From contig SHYS01000006.1 of the NCBI GenBank assembly GCA_009692685.1, forward strand, positions 62,001 to 126,000: a DNA stretch of 64,000 nucleotides, read 5' to 3'. Each line of letters begins with the position of its first letter. The stretch's first letter is position 1. This stretch comes from Dehalococcoidia bacterium (GTDB lineage Bacteria > Chloroflexota > Dehalococcoidia > UBA2979). A model generated the notes under the pieces. It was not told where the DNA came from and searched no databases. It worked only from the letters and a program-made list of their open reading frames with translations. Of this stretch, positions 8,829 to 17,681 are shown piece after piece. Made by a program: the position numbers and the translations under genes.

Positions 8829-10568
8829 ATGTGGTCCGCCCGCAGCGCGCTTCCCCGGTCTCTTCGATCGCCCTCCGAGTTGGTGACCGAGGTATCCTCG
8901 ACCCTCTCCATGGGGCGTGCGCTCTGGTACTCGCGCCCCGCCATAGGCGTCGCGCTACTGCTGGTACTGCTGGCGGCCGCGTCGATCCGGCTGGCCCCGC
9001 TTCGCGGCGACCACTTTCCCGTGAACGATGGTGGCCTGTTCTGGGTCATGGTTGAAGATCTGCGTGCGAACGGGTTCCGTCTGCCCGCGGTCACGTCATA
9101 CAACCACCTCGGGATCCCGTTCGCCTACCCGCCCTTGGCCCTCTACGTCGTGGCCGCTATCGCCACCGTGCTCAGGGTCGACTCGATCGAGGTGCTGCGG
9201 CTGATGCCGCCGGTTGTTTCGATCTTCACGACGCTTTCCGTGTACCCGCTGGCCCGCCGTGTCAGTGGGGATGCGTTGGTGGCGGTGTGCGCCGCTGGCG
9301 CGTTCGCCGTGTTGCCTCGCGCCTATGTCTGGATGGTGATGGGCGGCGGCGTGACCAGGAGCCTCGGATTCCTGTTCGCCGTCCTAGCGATCACGCAGCT
9401 CTACGATCTATACGACCACGGCGGACGACGACCTCTGGTGCTGGCAGCCATGTTCTCGGTAGGTGCGGTGCTGAGCCACATGGAGGGTGGTTGGCTCGTC
9501 GTCTACTCGAGCATCGCGTTCTGGGCCAACTGTCGCCGAGGTGCCGGAGGGGTACGCGATACCTTCATCCTCGGAGGGATCGGATTTGTGCTCACTGCGC
9601 CGTGGTGGGCGACTGTCTACTCGCAGCACGGGATCGAGCCGTTTCAGGCCGCTCTCAATAGCGGCGAGAGCTACTCGGTCGGCCTGCAACTCCTCGCCAG
9701 GTTCGCCTTCTCGGATACTCCCGGTTTTGACGTCATCGCACTGTTTGGCCTCGCCGGACTCTTTACCACCATCCGAGAGCGTCACCTGCTTCTTCCGTCA
9801 TGGCTCTTCCTGATCTTCATCATGGACCCGCGGGCTGGTTCCACCTACGCCATGGTGCCCCTTGCGATCCTTGCCGGGATCGGCTTCGTCGACCTGGCGC
9901 GTGGCACGGCGGTTGGCGTGCCCGCGACGCAGTTGAGCGTGCGCCGCCCTCGATGGCTGGAAGAGGCGCTCTCCGCACTTCCGCCGGTGTCGGCGGCAGT
10001 GGCCGTCGGCCTCATCTGTCTTGCCGCCTTGATCGCGGCGCCCGTCGCCACGCGCGAGCCGCTGCTCGTCCTCTCTCGCGAGGATCGCGAGGCGATGACC
10101 TGGGTGAGCGACTTCACGTCTCCGGACGCGCGATTCCTCGTACTCACCCCGGCTGCTGGTTGGTGGTCCGACATGCAGGGTGAGTGGTTCCCGGCTATCG
10201 CCGAGCGCCACAGCGTCGCGACGCCGCAGGGCCGCGAATGGGTGCCGAACGACACCTTCGAGGCGGCCGTCCAGCGTCACCTCGACGCCTCATGGTGTGG
10301 CTGGTTCAACACCGTCTGCATGCGCGAGTGGGCCGAAGAGAACTCGATGCCGTTCGACTTCGTCTACGTCCCTATCGGCAGTCCAGCGGCCTTTGCGGCT
10401 CTTGCTGCCGACCAGGACATCGAGCCGCGCTCGCCGATACCGGACTGCTGTACGAGCTCGTTCGACTCGCTCACGCATTCCAGTGGCTTCCGCCTGCGCT
10501 TCCGGAACGATCGGGTCGCGATCTTCGAGTGGATGGGCGAGCCGCCGGGCAGCCGTCTGGCGTTCTAA
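8829..10568 (+). CDS. Multi-spanning membrane protein, GT-C glycosyltransferase-like
   Basis: About 579 residues with roughly ten or more hydrophobic segments, then a soluble C-terminal third. The first luminal loop carries FPVNDGGLFWVMVEDLRA, an acidic motif placed as in GT-C enzymes that use lipid-linked sugars. The C-terminal part (LSREDREAMTWVSDFTSPDA, LTPAAGWWSDMQGEWFPAIA) resembles soluble domains of bacterial mannosyl- or oligosaccharyl-transferase-like proteins. The start is uncertain: ATG codons at 8829 and 8910 both lack a clear ribosome binding site. Specific substrate unknown. Confidence 0.6.
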   Translation: MWSARSALPRSLRSPSELVTEVSSTLSMGRALWYSRPAIGVALLLVLLAAASIRLAPLRGDHFPVNDGGLFWVMVEDLRANGFRLPAVTSYNHLGIPFAYPPLALYVVAAIATVLRVDSIEVLRLMPPVVSIFTTLSVYPLARRVSGDALVAVCAAGAFAVLPRAYVWMVMGGGVTRSLGFLFAVLAITQLYDLYDHGGRRPLVLAAMFSVGAVLSHMEGGWLVVYSSIAFWANCRRGAGGVRDTFILGGIGFVLTAPWWATVYSQHGIEPFQAALNSGESYSVGLQLLARFAFSDTPGFDVIALFGLAGLFTTIRERHLLLPSWLFLIFIMDPRAGSTYAMVPLAILAGIGFVDLARGTAVGVPATQLSVRRPRWLEEALSALPPVSAAVAVGLICLAALIAAPVATREPLLVLSREDREAMTWVSDFTSPDARFLVLTPAAGWWSDMQGEWFPAIAERHSVATPQGREWVPNDTFEAAVQRHLDASWCGWFNTVCMREWAEENSMPFDFVYVPIGSPAAFAALAADQDIEPRSPIPDCCTSSFDSLTHSSGFRLRFRNDRVAIFEWMGEPPGSRLAF

Positions 10569-10662
10569 GTCCCGCACCCTGGATCTCACACGGTTCCGCC
10601 CGAAGCCGCCGCGCCGCTATGATTCCGCCCTCGATGGACCAGAGCTGTGCGAGGGGGGCGTC

Positions 10663-11871
10663 GTGTAAGCGCTCGAGGGCATCCGCGTCGTCGATTTCTC
10701 CACGGAGGTTGCCGGGCCGAGCTGCACCAAGCTGTTGGCCGACTTCGGCGCCGACGTCATCAAGGTCGAGCCATTGAGCGGTGACCCCGGACGCGCCTTT
10801 CCGCCGTTCGCGGGCGACGAGTCTGGTGTCGAACGGTCACTCCTCTTCCTGCACCTCAACACGAACAAGCGCTCGATCACAGTCGACCCAAACACCGAGG
10901 AGGGCCTGCGCCTGCTTCGCGAGCTCATCGTTACGGCGCAGGTCGTGGTGGAAAGCAGCGAGCCGGGCCAGCTCGATTCGCTGTGGCTTGGCTACGAGGC
11001 GCTGGCGGCTGACCAGCCGGGCCTCGTCTACGCCTCGATCACGCCGTGGGGGCAGAGCGGTCCGTACGTCGCGATTGGTGTTCGCGCCTCCGAGATCACG
11101 CTGCAGGCCATGGGTGGACCGATGAACGCCACCGGCAGCCCGGATCGCGAGCCGCTCAAGCTCGGCGGCTACACAGCGCAGCTCCAGGCGGGCAGCGTCG
11201 CCGCTTTTGGGATTGTCGCCGCCGTACTGCGCGTCGAGGCGGGCGGCGAGGGCGATCACATCGATGTCTCGATCTACGAGACGCAAGCCAGGACGCGTGA
11301 CCGCCGCACGTCTAACCTCACCACCTACTTCTACCAGGGCAGCACTTCGCGCAGGCAGCTCGGCGGGTTTTCGCTCGCCTCGGGCGTGCGCCCGGCCGCC
11401 GACGGGCACTTCAACCTGATCGCCACCGGCGCGGCACGCCTCAACCAGTTCGTCGAGATGATCGGCCGCGAGGACCTGATCGGTGATCCACGGCTAGAGC
11501 AGCCCCCGGTCATGCTCGACCCCGACTTCGTCGAAGAGGTCGGCGCGTCCTACATCGCCTGGGCCATCGACAAGCCCAAGCGCGAGATCGTGGCGGAGGC
11601 ACAGCGGCGCAAGTTGCTCTCGGGCGCAGTCAATACGCCCGCCGACCTCCTCGACGACCCGCACTACCGCGAGCGCGGCACGTGGGAGGTGGTCGACCAC
11701 CCCTCGACCGGGCCCGTCGAGTACCCCGGGCGGCCCTTCATCATGTCGCAGACGCCGCGCCAGACTGCGAAACGCGCCCCGCTCCTCGGCGAGCACAACA
11801 TCGAGGTGCTGACCGAGCTTGGCGTCGCGCGCGCGGACCTACCGTTGTTGCGCGCGCAGGGCGTCATCTAG
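10663..11871 (+). pseudogene. CaiB/BaiF (family III) CoA transferase with stop at codon 2
   Basis: The reading frame is open from 10669 to 11871 and begins with the conserved family III start ALEGIRVVDFSTEVAGPS. It continues with LLADFGADVIKVEP, ASITPWGQSGPY and IDVSIYETQ. A GTG with a GAGGGG ribosome site lies at 10663, but the next codon is TAA. The first later start, TTG at 10735, would cut off the conserved N-terminal strand. An ancestral CAA is the simplest explanation. Family III enzymes transfer CoA between carboxylic acids. The downstream CoA transferase is also broken, so this pair looks inactive or mis-assembled. Confidence 0.75.
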
Positions 11872-11897
11872 CCAGTTCTCCTGAAGGGAGCCCATCG

Positions 11898-13218
11898 ATG
11901 GCCCGATTACCCCTCGAAGGCCTGCGCGTCGCCGACGTCACCGTCGTCTGGGCAGGTCCGTACTGCACCCAGATCCTGGCGGAGTGTGGTGCCGAGGTGA
12001 TCCGCATAGAGCCTCGGACGCGCTCTCAGCCGATGACGCGCGGCGCCGAGACGATGCCGCAGGAGGCTGCGGTGCGCGCTCAGGCAGCGCGCGGGATGAT
12101 CCTGGCAGGTTACCCGAACTTCAACCCGCAGCCCGACTGGTGGAACCGTGGTTCCTCGTTCAACTCGCACGCACGCAACAAGCTGAGCGCCAACGCCGAC
12201 TTCAGCACGCCCGAGGGCCGCGAACTGTTCCTGAAGCTCATCGAGAAGTGCGACATCCTCGTGGAGAACAACGTTCCCGACACCATCGACAAAGCCAACA
12301 TCGGCTACGAGGTGCTGCGGGAGCGCAACCCCGGCCTGATCATGCTGCGGATGCCCGCTTTCGGCCTCAGCGGACCGTATCGAGGCTACCGTGCCTTCGG
12401 CACCCACATCGAGGGGATGATTGGCCACCATTACCTGCGGGGCTACATCGATGGCGACCCGGCCGAATCGGGTGACGTGTACACCGGCGATGCCGTCGCC
12501 GGCATCCACGGCGCGTTCGCCGTGACGATGGCGCTCCGGCATCGCCAGCGCACGGGCGAGGGCCAGCTCATCGAGCTGTCGCAGGCGGAGAACTTCCTGC
12601 CGCTTCTCGGCGACTTCATCCTCGACTACACGGTCAACGGCCGGAACACCGAGCCGCAGGCGAACCGCCACCGCTCACACGCGCCACACGGCGCCTACCC
12701 CCTGTAAGGGCGACGACCGCTGGATCACGATCGACTGCGACAGCGACGAGGCGTGGGAGTCGATCTGCGACGTCCTCGGTGCGGCCGATCTCCTCGAGGA
12801 CGAACGCTTCGAGACAGGCGTTGGTCGCTACCGCCACCAGGTGGAGCTCGATGCGCGCCTTGCGGTCTACACCCGGGAGCGGGACACCGAGGCGCTGTTC
12901 TGGGAGCTGCAGTCGGCGGGTGTCATCGCCGGCCCGGTCTGGAACGAGGCCGGCCTCACTGCCTGTCCGCAGCTCGCCGACCGCGGCTTCTTCGAGGAGC
13001 TGACGCGTGAGGACCTGGGCACGTTCAAGTACCCCGGTCTCGTGATGAAGCTGGAGAACACGCCCAACTCGCTGCGCCGCGCACCCGTCCGCTTTGGCGA
13101 GGACAACGAGTACGTCTGGCGTGAAGTCGTGGGGCTCAGCGACGCCGAGTGGGCCGAGGCGCATGCCAACGGCCAGATCGACGAGGGCTACGCGCCGGGC
13201 ATTGTCGCCACAGGCTAG
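11898..13218 (+). pseudogene. CaiB/BaiF CoA transferase with one-base frameshift
   Basis: The ATG at 11898 follows AAGGGAG. The first part (LEGLRVADVTVVWAGPYCTQ, AECGAEVIRIEP, HARNKLSANADFSTPEGREL) runs to a stop at 12707. The expected continuation GAYPCKGDDRWITIDC lies in the next frame and runs to 13218 (AHANGQIDEGYAPGIVATG). The frames meet at a run of five C (12698-12702) where one extra C explains the shift. Both halves together match a full family III CoA transferase of about 440 residues. The gene is 26 bases downstream of its damaged paralogue. Homopolymer sequencing error is as likely as real loss. Confidence 0.8.
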
Positions 13219-13320
13219 GTGAGTCCCTCGAGGGCCATTCGTCATCGTTCAGCGGGGCTCCTGGCCGCCACTACGTCGAGCCGCGCGTGCGAAACTGGTT
13301 TCGCATAGCGGAGGTGACGT

Positions 13321-13611
13321 ATGGCTGACGAGACCACAGAACGCTTCGAGATCAACGCCGACCAGCTGGTCGAACGCTTCAAGCGCCTCGTTCACGAGGG
13401 CAACGTTCGCCGCGTGACCATCAAGCAGGGGAACGACACCATCGCGGAGTTCCCGCTCACGATCGGTGTCGTCGGCGCTGTGCTTGCGCCGGTACTGGCG
13501 GCCGTCGGCGCCCTGGCCGCGCTGCTCGCGCAGTGCACCATCGAGGTGGTGCGTACCACGCCAGCGGCCAGTGAGGCAGCGGCACCGCCCGTCGACTCGC
13601 CGGCGATATAG
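13321..13611 (+). CDS. DUF4342 protein
   Basis: A 96-residue protein with an excellent ribosome site (GGAGGTGACGT before ATG). The N-terminal half (FEINADQLVERFKRLVHEGN, VRRVTIKQGND) and the hydrophobic half (FPLTIGVVGAVLAPVLAAVGA, LAALLAQCTIEVVR) are typical of DUF4342, small proteins of unknown function common in Firmicutes and Chloroflexota. The hydrophobic half is long enough for one or two membrane passes. Confidence 0.85.
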   Translation: MADETTERFEINADQLVERFKRLVHEGNVRRVTIKQGNDTIAEFPLTIGVVGAVLAPVLAAVGALAALLAQCTIEVVRTTPAASEAAAPPVDSPAI

Positions 13612-13709
13612 CGCGTTCCCTCGAGGTTGTTCGGCGCCGGGGCCGCCCCTAGGATCGGGACTCGCGCGGGCCCCTCGATTCTTCGATGGCACGTCCTGCG
13701 GTGCCTCGT

Positions 13710-13785
13710 GCCGAGGTAGCTCAGTCGGTAGAGCACGCGACTGAAAATCGCGGTGTCCCCGGTTCGATCCCGGGCCTCGGCACCA
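13710..13785 (+). tRNA. tRNA-Phe (GAA)
   Basis: Cloverleaf with acceptor GCCGAGG/CCTCGGC, D stem GCTC/GAGC, anticodon stem CGCGA/TCGCG around CTGAAAA (anticodon GAA), T arm CCCGG-TTCGATC-CCGGG, discriminator A and an encoded CCA. An integrase remnant lies just downstream, so this tRNA was probably an integration site. Confidence 0.97.
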
Positions 13786-13872
13786 GACTTTGAATCTGGA
13801 GCGAGGGATGAGGGCGGTCTTCTTCCCCTCTCCAAGTCGGCTTGACAGCAACCGTGACAGCAACGCGCAGGG

Positions 13873-14044
13873 TCACCGCGCACCCAATGCAACTTCCAGC
13901 TTGCCAGCTGCCTCACGCTGCAATGTCGGCAGCACGTGCGAGTAGACCGCGAGGGTCAACCGTACGTCGGAGTGGCCGAGGCGTTCCTGGATTGCCCGGA
14001 TGTGCACGCCCTCGCTGAGCAGCAGGGTGGCCGCCTGATCGAGG
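13873..14044 (-). pseudogene. Tyrosine recombinase (integrase) C-terminal remnant
   Basis: The minus strand encodes LDQAATLLLSEGVHIRAIQE, then RLGHSDVRLTLAVYSHVLP and a stop at 13873. This is the last fifth of a phage-type integrase and includes the catalytic LGH histidine and the nucleophilic Tyr (VYSHV). The N-terminal arm-binding and most of the catalytic domain are absent. Immediately downstream of the stop are two direct TGACAGCAAC repeats (13843 and 13855), and then tRNA-Phe. The picture is a decayed integrative element at the tRNA 3' end. No cargo genes are obvious between it and the next gene. Confidence 0.85.
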
Positions 14045-14201
14045 TTCTGACGCCCGACAACGCGAGGCGGAGGTCGCTCGTCGACACTACGCGCGTCCTC
14101 GGGCGTCAGGCGAGACGGTCGCTGAGGAGGGGCTCATGTTGGTACGCTGCGAGCCAACACATCGATTCCTCACACGAACGCATGGAAGGGACAACCGGGG
14201 C

Positions 14202-15263
14202 ATGAAGGTCTCCACGGGTTTCGGGGAGCGCTGGCTCGGGCAGATCGGCGCGCAGGCCAAGCAGGCGGAGGACATGGGCTTCGACGCCATCTCCACGGGC
14301 GAGCTGAAGCACAATTCGGTCCTCGCGCTCACGATCGCGGCCGAGCACACCGAGCGAGTCGAGATCTCGAGCATGACGATGGCGTTCCCGCGGTCGCCGA
14401 TGATCATGGCGCAAACGGCCTGGGACCTGCAGGAGTTCTCGAAGGGTCGCATCCACATCGGTCTTGGGTCCCAGGTGAAGGGCCACAACATCCGGCGTTT
14501 CGGCGGCACGTGGTCGCCGCCGGCGCGACGGATGGAGGAGTACATCACGATGATGCGCGCCATCTGGCGCTCCTGGCAATTCGGCGACAAACCCGACTTT
14601 GTTGGTGAGGACTACCGCTACCTGCTCATGACCCCCGCCTGGAACCCAGGGCCGATCGATTACCCCTTCCCGAAGATCTCGATGGCCGCCGTTGGTCCGC
14701 TCATGACCCAGACCGCTGGTGCCGTAGCTGATGGCCTGCGCCCGCACGGCTTCACGACCGAGAAGTACCTGCGAGAGGTCACGCTTCCGCAGCTGCAGAA
14801 GGGTGCGAAGCGAACGGGTCGCTCACTCGAGGGCTTCTCGATCTCCGTCGGCGGCTTCAACGCCTTCGGTGAGACGCAGAGCGACGTCGAGCAGGCTATC
14901 AACGCGCTCCGGCGGCCGATCTCGTTCTACGGCTCGACGCGCAGCTACCACGGCGTCTTCCGGGCGCACGGCCTCGAGTCGCTCGGCATGCAGTTGCATG
15001 AGCTGTCGCTCCGCGGCGAGTGGGACAAGATGCGCGACGCGGTCACGTTCGAGCACGCCGCCGAGATGGCTAATGCCTGCACCTACGACGAGCTGCCACA
15101 GTACGCGCGCGACCACTTCGAATACGCCGACCGTATCAGCCTGCCAATGGCGCAGCACGCGAGCGCCGACACTTACGGCGGCTCGTCCGAGGGTGACGCG
15201 ACCGCCGCGCCGCCGAGTCCGGAGCGTCTCGCCTGGCTCATGAAGGAGCTGCAGCGGGTCTAA
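14202..15263 (+). CDS. LLM-class F420-dependent oxidoreductase
   Basis: The ATG at 14202 gives 353 residues beginning MKVSTGFGERWLGQIGAQAK. Luciferase-like TIM-barrel motifs are present: AEDMGFDAISTGELKHNSVL near the start, MAQTAWDLQEFSKGRIHIGLGSQVKGHN, and ISMAAVGPLMTQTAGAVADG. It resembles the TIGR03617-type family. Such enzymes use reduced F420 to transfer hydride to organic substrates; the substrate is unknown. A second LLM enzyme lies at 60583-61467. Confidence 0.88.
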   Translation: MKVSTGFGERWLGQIGAQAKQAEDMGFDAISTGELKHNSVLALTIAAEHTERVEISSMTMAFPRSPMIMAQTAWDLQEFSKGRIHIGLGSQVKGHNIRRFGGTWSPPARRMEEYITMMRAIWRSWQFGDKPDFVGEDYRYLLMTPAWNPGPIDYPFPKISMAAVGPLMTQTAGAVADGLRPHGFTTEKYLREVTLPQLQKGAKRTGRSLEGFSISVGGFNAFGETQSDVEQAINALRRPISFYGSTRSYHGVFRAHGLESLGMQLHELSLRGEWDKMRDAVTFEHAAEMANACTYDELPQYARDHFEYADRISLPMAQHASADTYGGSSEGDATAAPPSPERLAWLMKELQRV

Positions 15264-15298
15264 GTGGCGAGTTCGCGCGCACTCAACACGCTCGCGAC

Positions 15299-15540
15299 GG
15301 TTCTGTCAGAACTCCGGGTCGGACCTGAGTGTAGCCTCGTCCATCTGAGGCGAGGAACTGCCCGATGACCTGCCCGCACTGCCAATCGACCATGGTGCGT
15401 CGGCGGAAACAATGGACAGCGCTCGGATACCGCCGATTCTCCTGCACCAGCTGCCATCGACGCTTCAACGAGCGCAGCGGCACGCTCTTCAACGAACTGC
15501 AGTTCCCGACGGACATCGTCCTGCTCGCCGTGTTTTCGAT
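15299..15540 (+). mobile_element. IS6-family insertion sequence, left-end remnant
   Basis: GGTTCTGTCAGAACTC at 15299-15314 matches the style of IS6-family terminal inverted repeats. The ATG at 15365 opens a transposase N-terminus with a zinc ribbon (TCPHCQSTM and SCTSCHRRF) and FNERSGTLFNELQFPTDIVL, the conserved start of IS6-type DDE transposases. Homology ends at about 15530, where a PIN-domain protein takes over in frame. The DDE catalytic domain and right end are missing. Confidence 0.75.
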
Positions 15541-15914
15541 GATGGTGGCCGCCCTCATCGACAGCGGCTCCGCGGGCGCGTGGGCGGACGGGCTCCTGAC
15601 CTCGGACCAGCTGGCGTCCCCGCATCTGATGCCAGCCGAAGCGGCCAACATTCTCCGTAAGGCGGCGCTGGCCGGTGACATCTCGGCAGACGCCGCCTCG
15701 CTCGCACACGCAGACCTCCAGCAGCTCCCGGTGGTCCTGTTCCCCCTACGAGCCTTTCGCGGAGCGCATCTGGCAGCTGCGCGGAGCCGTTACCGCGTAC
15801 GGCGCTTGGTATGTAGCTCTCGCCGAGTCTCTCGGCGCTGGCTTGGCCACGCTCGACGGTCGGCTGACGCGAGCATCCGGGCCCCGCTGCGTATTTGTGA
15901 CGCCATCGATATAG
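15365..15914 (+). pseudogene. Chimera: IS6 transposase N-terminus fused to a VapC PIN toxin, frameshifted
   Basis: Transposase sequence changes near residue 58 into SMMVAALIDSGSAGAWADGL, which is VapC, followed by HLMPAEAANILRKAALAGD. The first catalytic Asp of the PIN fold, normally in the LDAS-type strand just before this point, has been replaced by transposase residues. A run of five C (15742-15746) then shifts the frame; the correct continuation PYEPFAERIWQLRGAVTAYG reaches a stop at 15914 and keeps ATLDGRL near the end. So the toxin lost its 5' end by IS insertion and also carries a frameshift. No antitoxin gene is seen beside it. Confidence 0.8.
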
Positions 15915-15952
15915 CGCCACGCCCGGTCGATGCACCTGCGACGCCCGGCTCC

Positions 15953-16861
15953 TCAGTACCCCCGCCGCACCTCGACCACCCGTCGCGTTCCGGCCAGATC
16001 GCGGTGGTAGCGCACATCGAGGCCAATTCGCTCACCCTGAGCCTGTCGCAGGACGAGGGCGTTCGTGAGCACATCGGCGGCGAACGATGCTTGGCCCGAG
16101 CCCACCTCGATGAGCACGGCGCTGACGCCCTCCGCGAGATGGGACGGTAGCTGCTCCGCGAGCCGGCGATAGAGGTCGAGGCCGTCCTCACCGCCATCGA
16201 CGGCGAGGCGCGGCTCGTGGGTGCGAATCACCTCGGGGAGGCGCTCCACCTCCTCGGTAGGGATATAGGGCAAGTTCGCCAGTACCACATCGAGGGGTTC
16301 GCCAATCGGTTCCAGCAGGTCACCTGTCAGGAGGACGACACGGTCGGTGAGTCCGAGGTGCGCCCGGTTGCGACCGGCCCACTCCAGCGCCTCGGTGGAC
16401 GCGTCGGTGGCGAAGACCTCCGCCTGCAGCGCGTGTTTCGCGACGGCCAGCGCGACGGCGCCAGAGCCCGTGCCGACATCGGCGACGCGTACCAGACGGT
16501 GTGCGTGGGGGTGCTCGCGGATCGCCGCCAGCGCCGCTTCGACGAGCGTTTCCGTCTCGGGGCGAGGGACGAGGCAGCCCGGCCCCACCTCGAAGGTAAG
16601 GCCGTAGAACTCGCGCCTGCCGAGGATATAGGCGAGGGGTTCATGGGCCAGGCGGCGGTCGAGCAGCGCCTCGAAGCGCGCCAGCACCTCGAACTCCGGA
16701 ACCTCTGCGCCCGAGGCGAGTACGCGCACGCGGTCCCAGCCCGCGGCTTCGGCGTAGAGCAGCTCCGCCTCGAGACGGCCCTCGTCGAGGTCGTCCGCCG
16801 CGCGCGCCTCAATGAGCTGCCGCGCCGCCTCGATCAGCCGCCCGTTAATCCGAGGCGGCAT
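15953..16861 (-). CDS. prmC: Release factor glutamine methyltransferase
   Basis: 302 residues from the ATG at 16861. The N-terminal helical domain (RLIEAARQLIEARAADDLDE), SAM-binding motif (VRVADVGTGSGAVALAVAKH) and the catalytic NxPY motif as ANLPYIPTEE are present. PrmC methylates the GGQ glutamine of release factors RF1/RF2. prfA lies upstream in the same direction, the usual pairing, but a foreign gene on the other strand separates them. Near the C-terminus the protein contains LVLRQAQGER, the translation of a dispersed REP-like sequence at 16031-16057, which seems to have inserted in frame. Confidence 0.93.
   Translation of the reverse strand: MPPRINGRLIEAARQLIEARAADDLDEGRLEAELLYAEAAGWDRVRVLASGAEVPEFEVLARFEALLDRRLAHEPLAYILGRREFYGLTFEVGPGCLVPRPETETLVEAALAAIREHPHAHRLVRVADVGTGSGAVALAVAKHALQAEVFATDASTEALEWAGRNRAHLGLTDRVVLLTGDLLEPIGEPLDVVLANLPYIPTEEVERLPEVIRTHEPRLAVDGGEDGLDLYRRLAEQLPSHLAEGVSAVLIEVGSGQASFAADVLTNALVLRQAQGERIGLDVRYHRDLAGTRRVVEVRRGY
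16031..16057. repeat. REP-like sequence inside prmC
   Basis: The segment with core CCTGAGCCTGTCGCAGGACG is a variant of the REP-type word GAGCCTGTCGA found twice upstream of carB in this window. It is read in frame as LVLRQAQGER near the end of PrmC, a region that varies between homologues. Confidence 0.6.
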
Positions 16862-16925
16862 GTGCGTTCGGGCGTGTCGGCGTCTGGTGCCATCGCGAGT
16901 GCCTAGCGGCAGAACAGAGGTTGTC

Positions 16926-17651
16926 GTGCTCACCGACGAGGTAATTTCCCAGCTCCGTTACTACGTCTATCGGCTGATTGATCCGCGGACCGGCGAAGCC
17001 TTTTAAGTTGGAAAAGGGAAGGGCAATCGTGTATTCGCGCACGTCAACGGCGAACTCGACGCTGCAGAAGGAGACATCGTCACCGAAAAACTCCGTCGAA
17101 TTCGAGAGATTCGACTGGCGGGATTCGAAGTTGGCCATGTTATCCACCGGTATGGGCTCGACGAAGCGGTGGCGTTTGAAGTGGAGGCCGCACTCATTGA
17201 TGCCTATCCAGATGCAACGAATCTTGTCGCCGGCCACGACAGCGCCTCTCGTGGCGCCATGCACTCTCGGCAAATAATCGAAAGATACGAGGCGCTCCCC
17301 GCGATTTTCGCGCACAGGGTCCTCCTCATCAACGTCAACCGATCCATCGCGGAACAGCGGAGTGTCTACGAAGCGGTTCGGTACGCGTGGAAACTTGATC
17401 CACACAAAGCGCGGCGCGCAGAGCTCGTGTTGGCCGTCCAGCAGGGATTGATTATCGATGCCTTCGTGCCGGAGCAGTGGCTCGAGGCGAATACGTCCAA
17501 CTTTCCGGAGGCAACTGAAGACATGCCTGAGCGTTGGGGGTTCGTCGGTAAGCCAGCACTTGACGACGTGACCGCACTCTACCGGCGGCGTCGAGTTCCG
17601 GACGAATATCGACGGAGAGGTGCGGCGAACCAAGTTCGGTACACGTACTGA
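16926..17651 (+). pseudogene. GIY-YIG nuclease (LEM-3-like) with TAA in the catalytic motif
   Basis: From GTG 16926 the frame reads LRYYVYRLIDPRTGEAF, then TAA at 17004-17006, then VGKGKGNRVFAHVNGELD and on to a stop at 17651. The expected motif is FYVGKG, so the stop replaces the second conserved Tyr of GIY-YIG. The rest includes RRIREIRLAGFEVGHVIHRYG and EVEAALIDAYP, characteristic of the COG3680/LEM-3 type. As written the product is only 26 residues. The gene lies between prmC and prfA on the opposite strand and has a lower GC content than its neighbours, which suggests horizontal acquisition. Confidence 0.8.
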
Positions 17652-17681
17652 AAAGCGGCTCTCGCCCGGTGCTGGCGCCGC

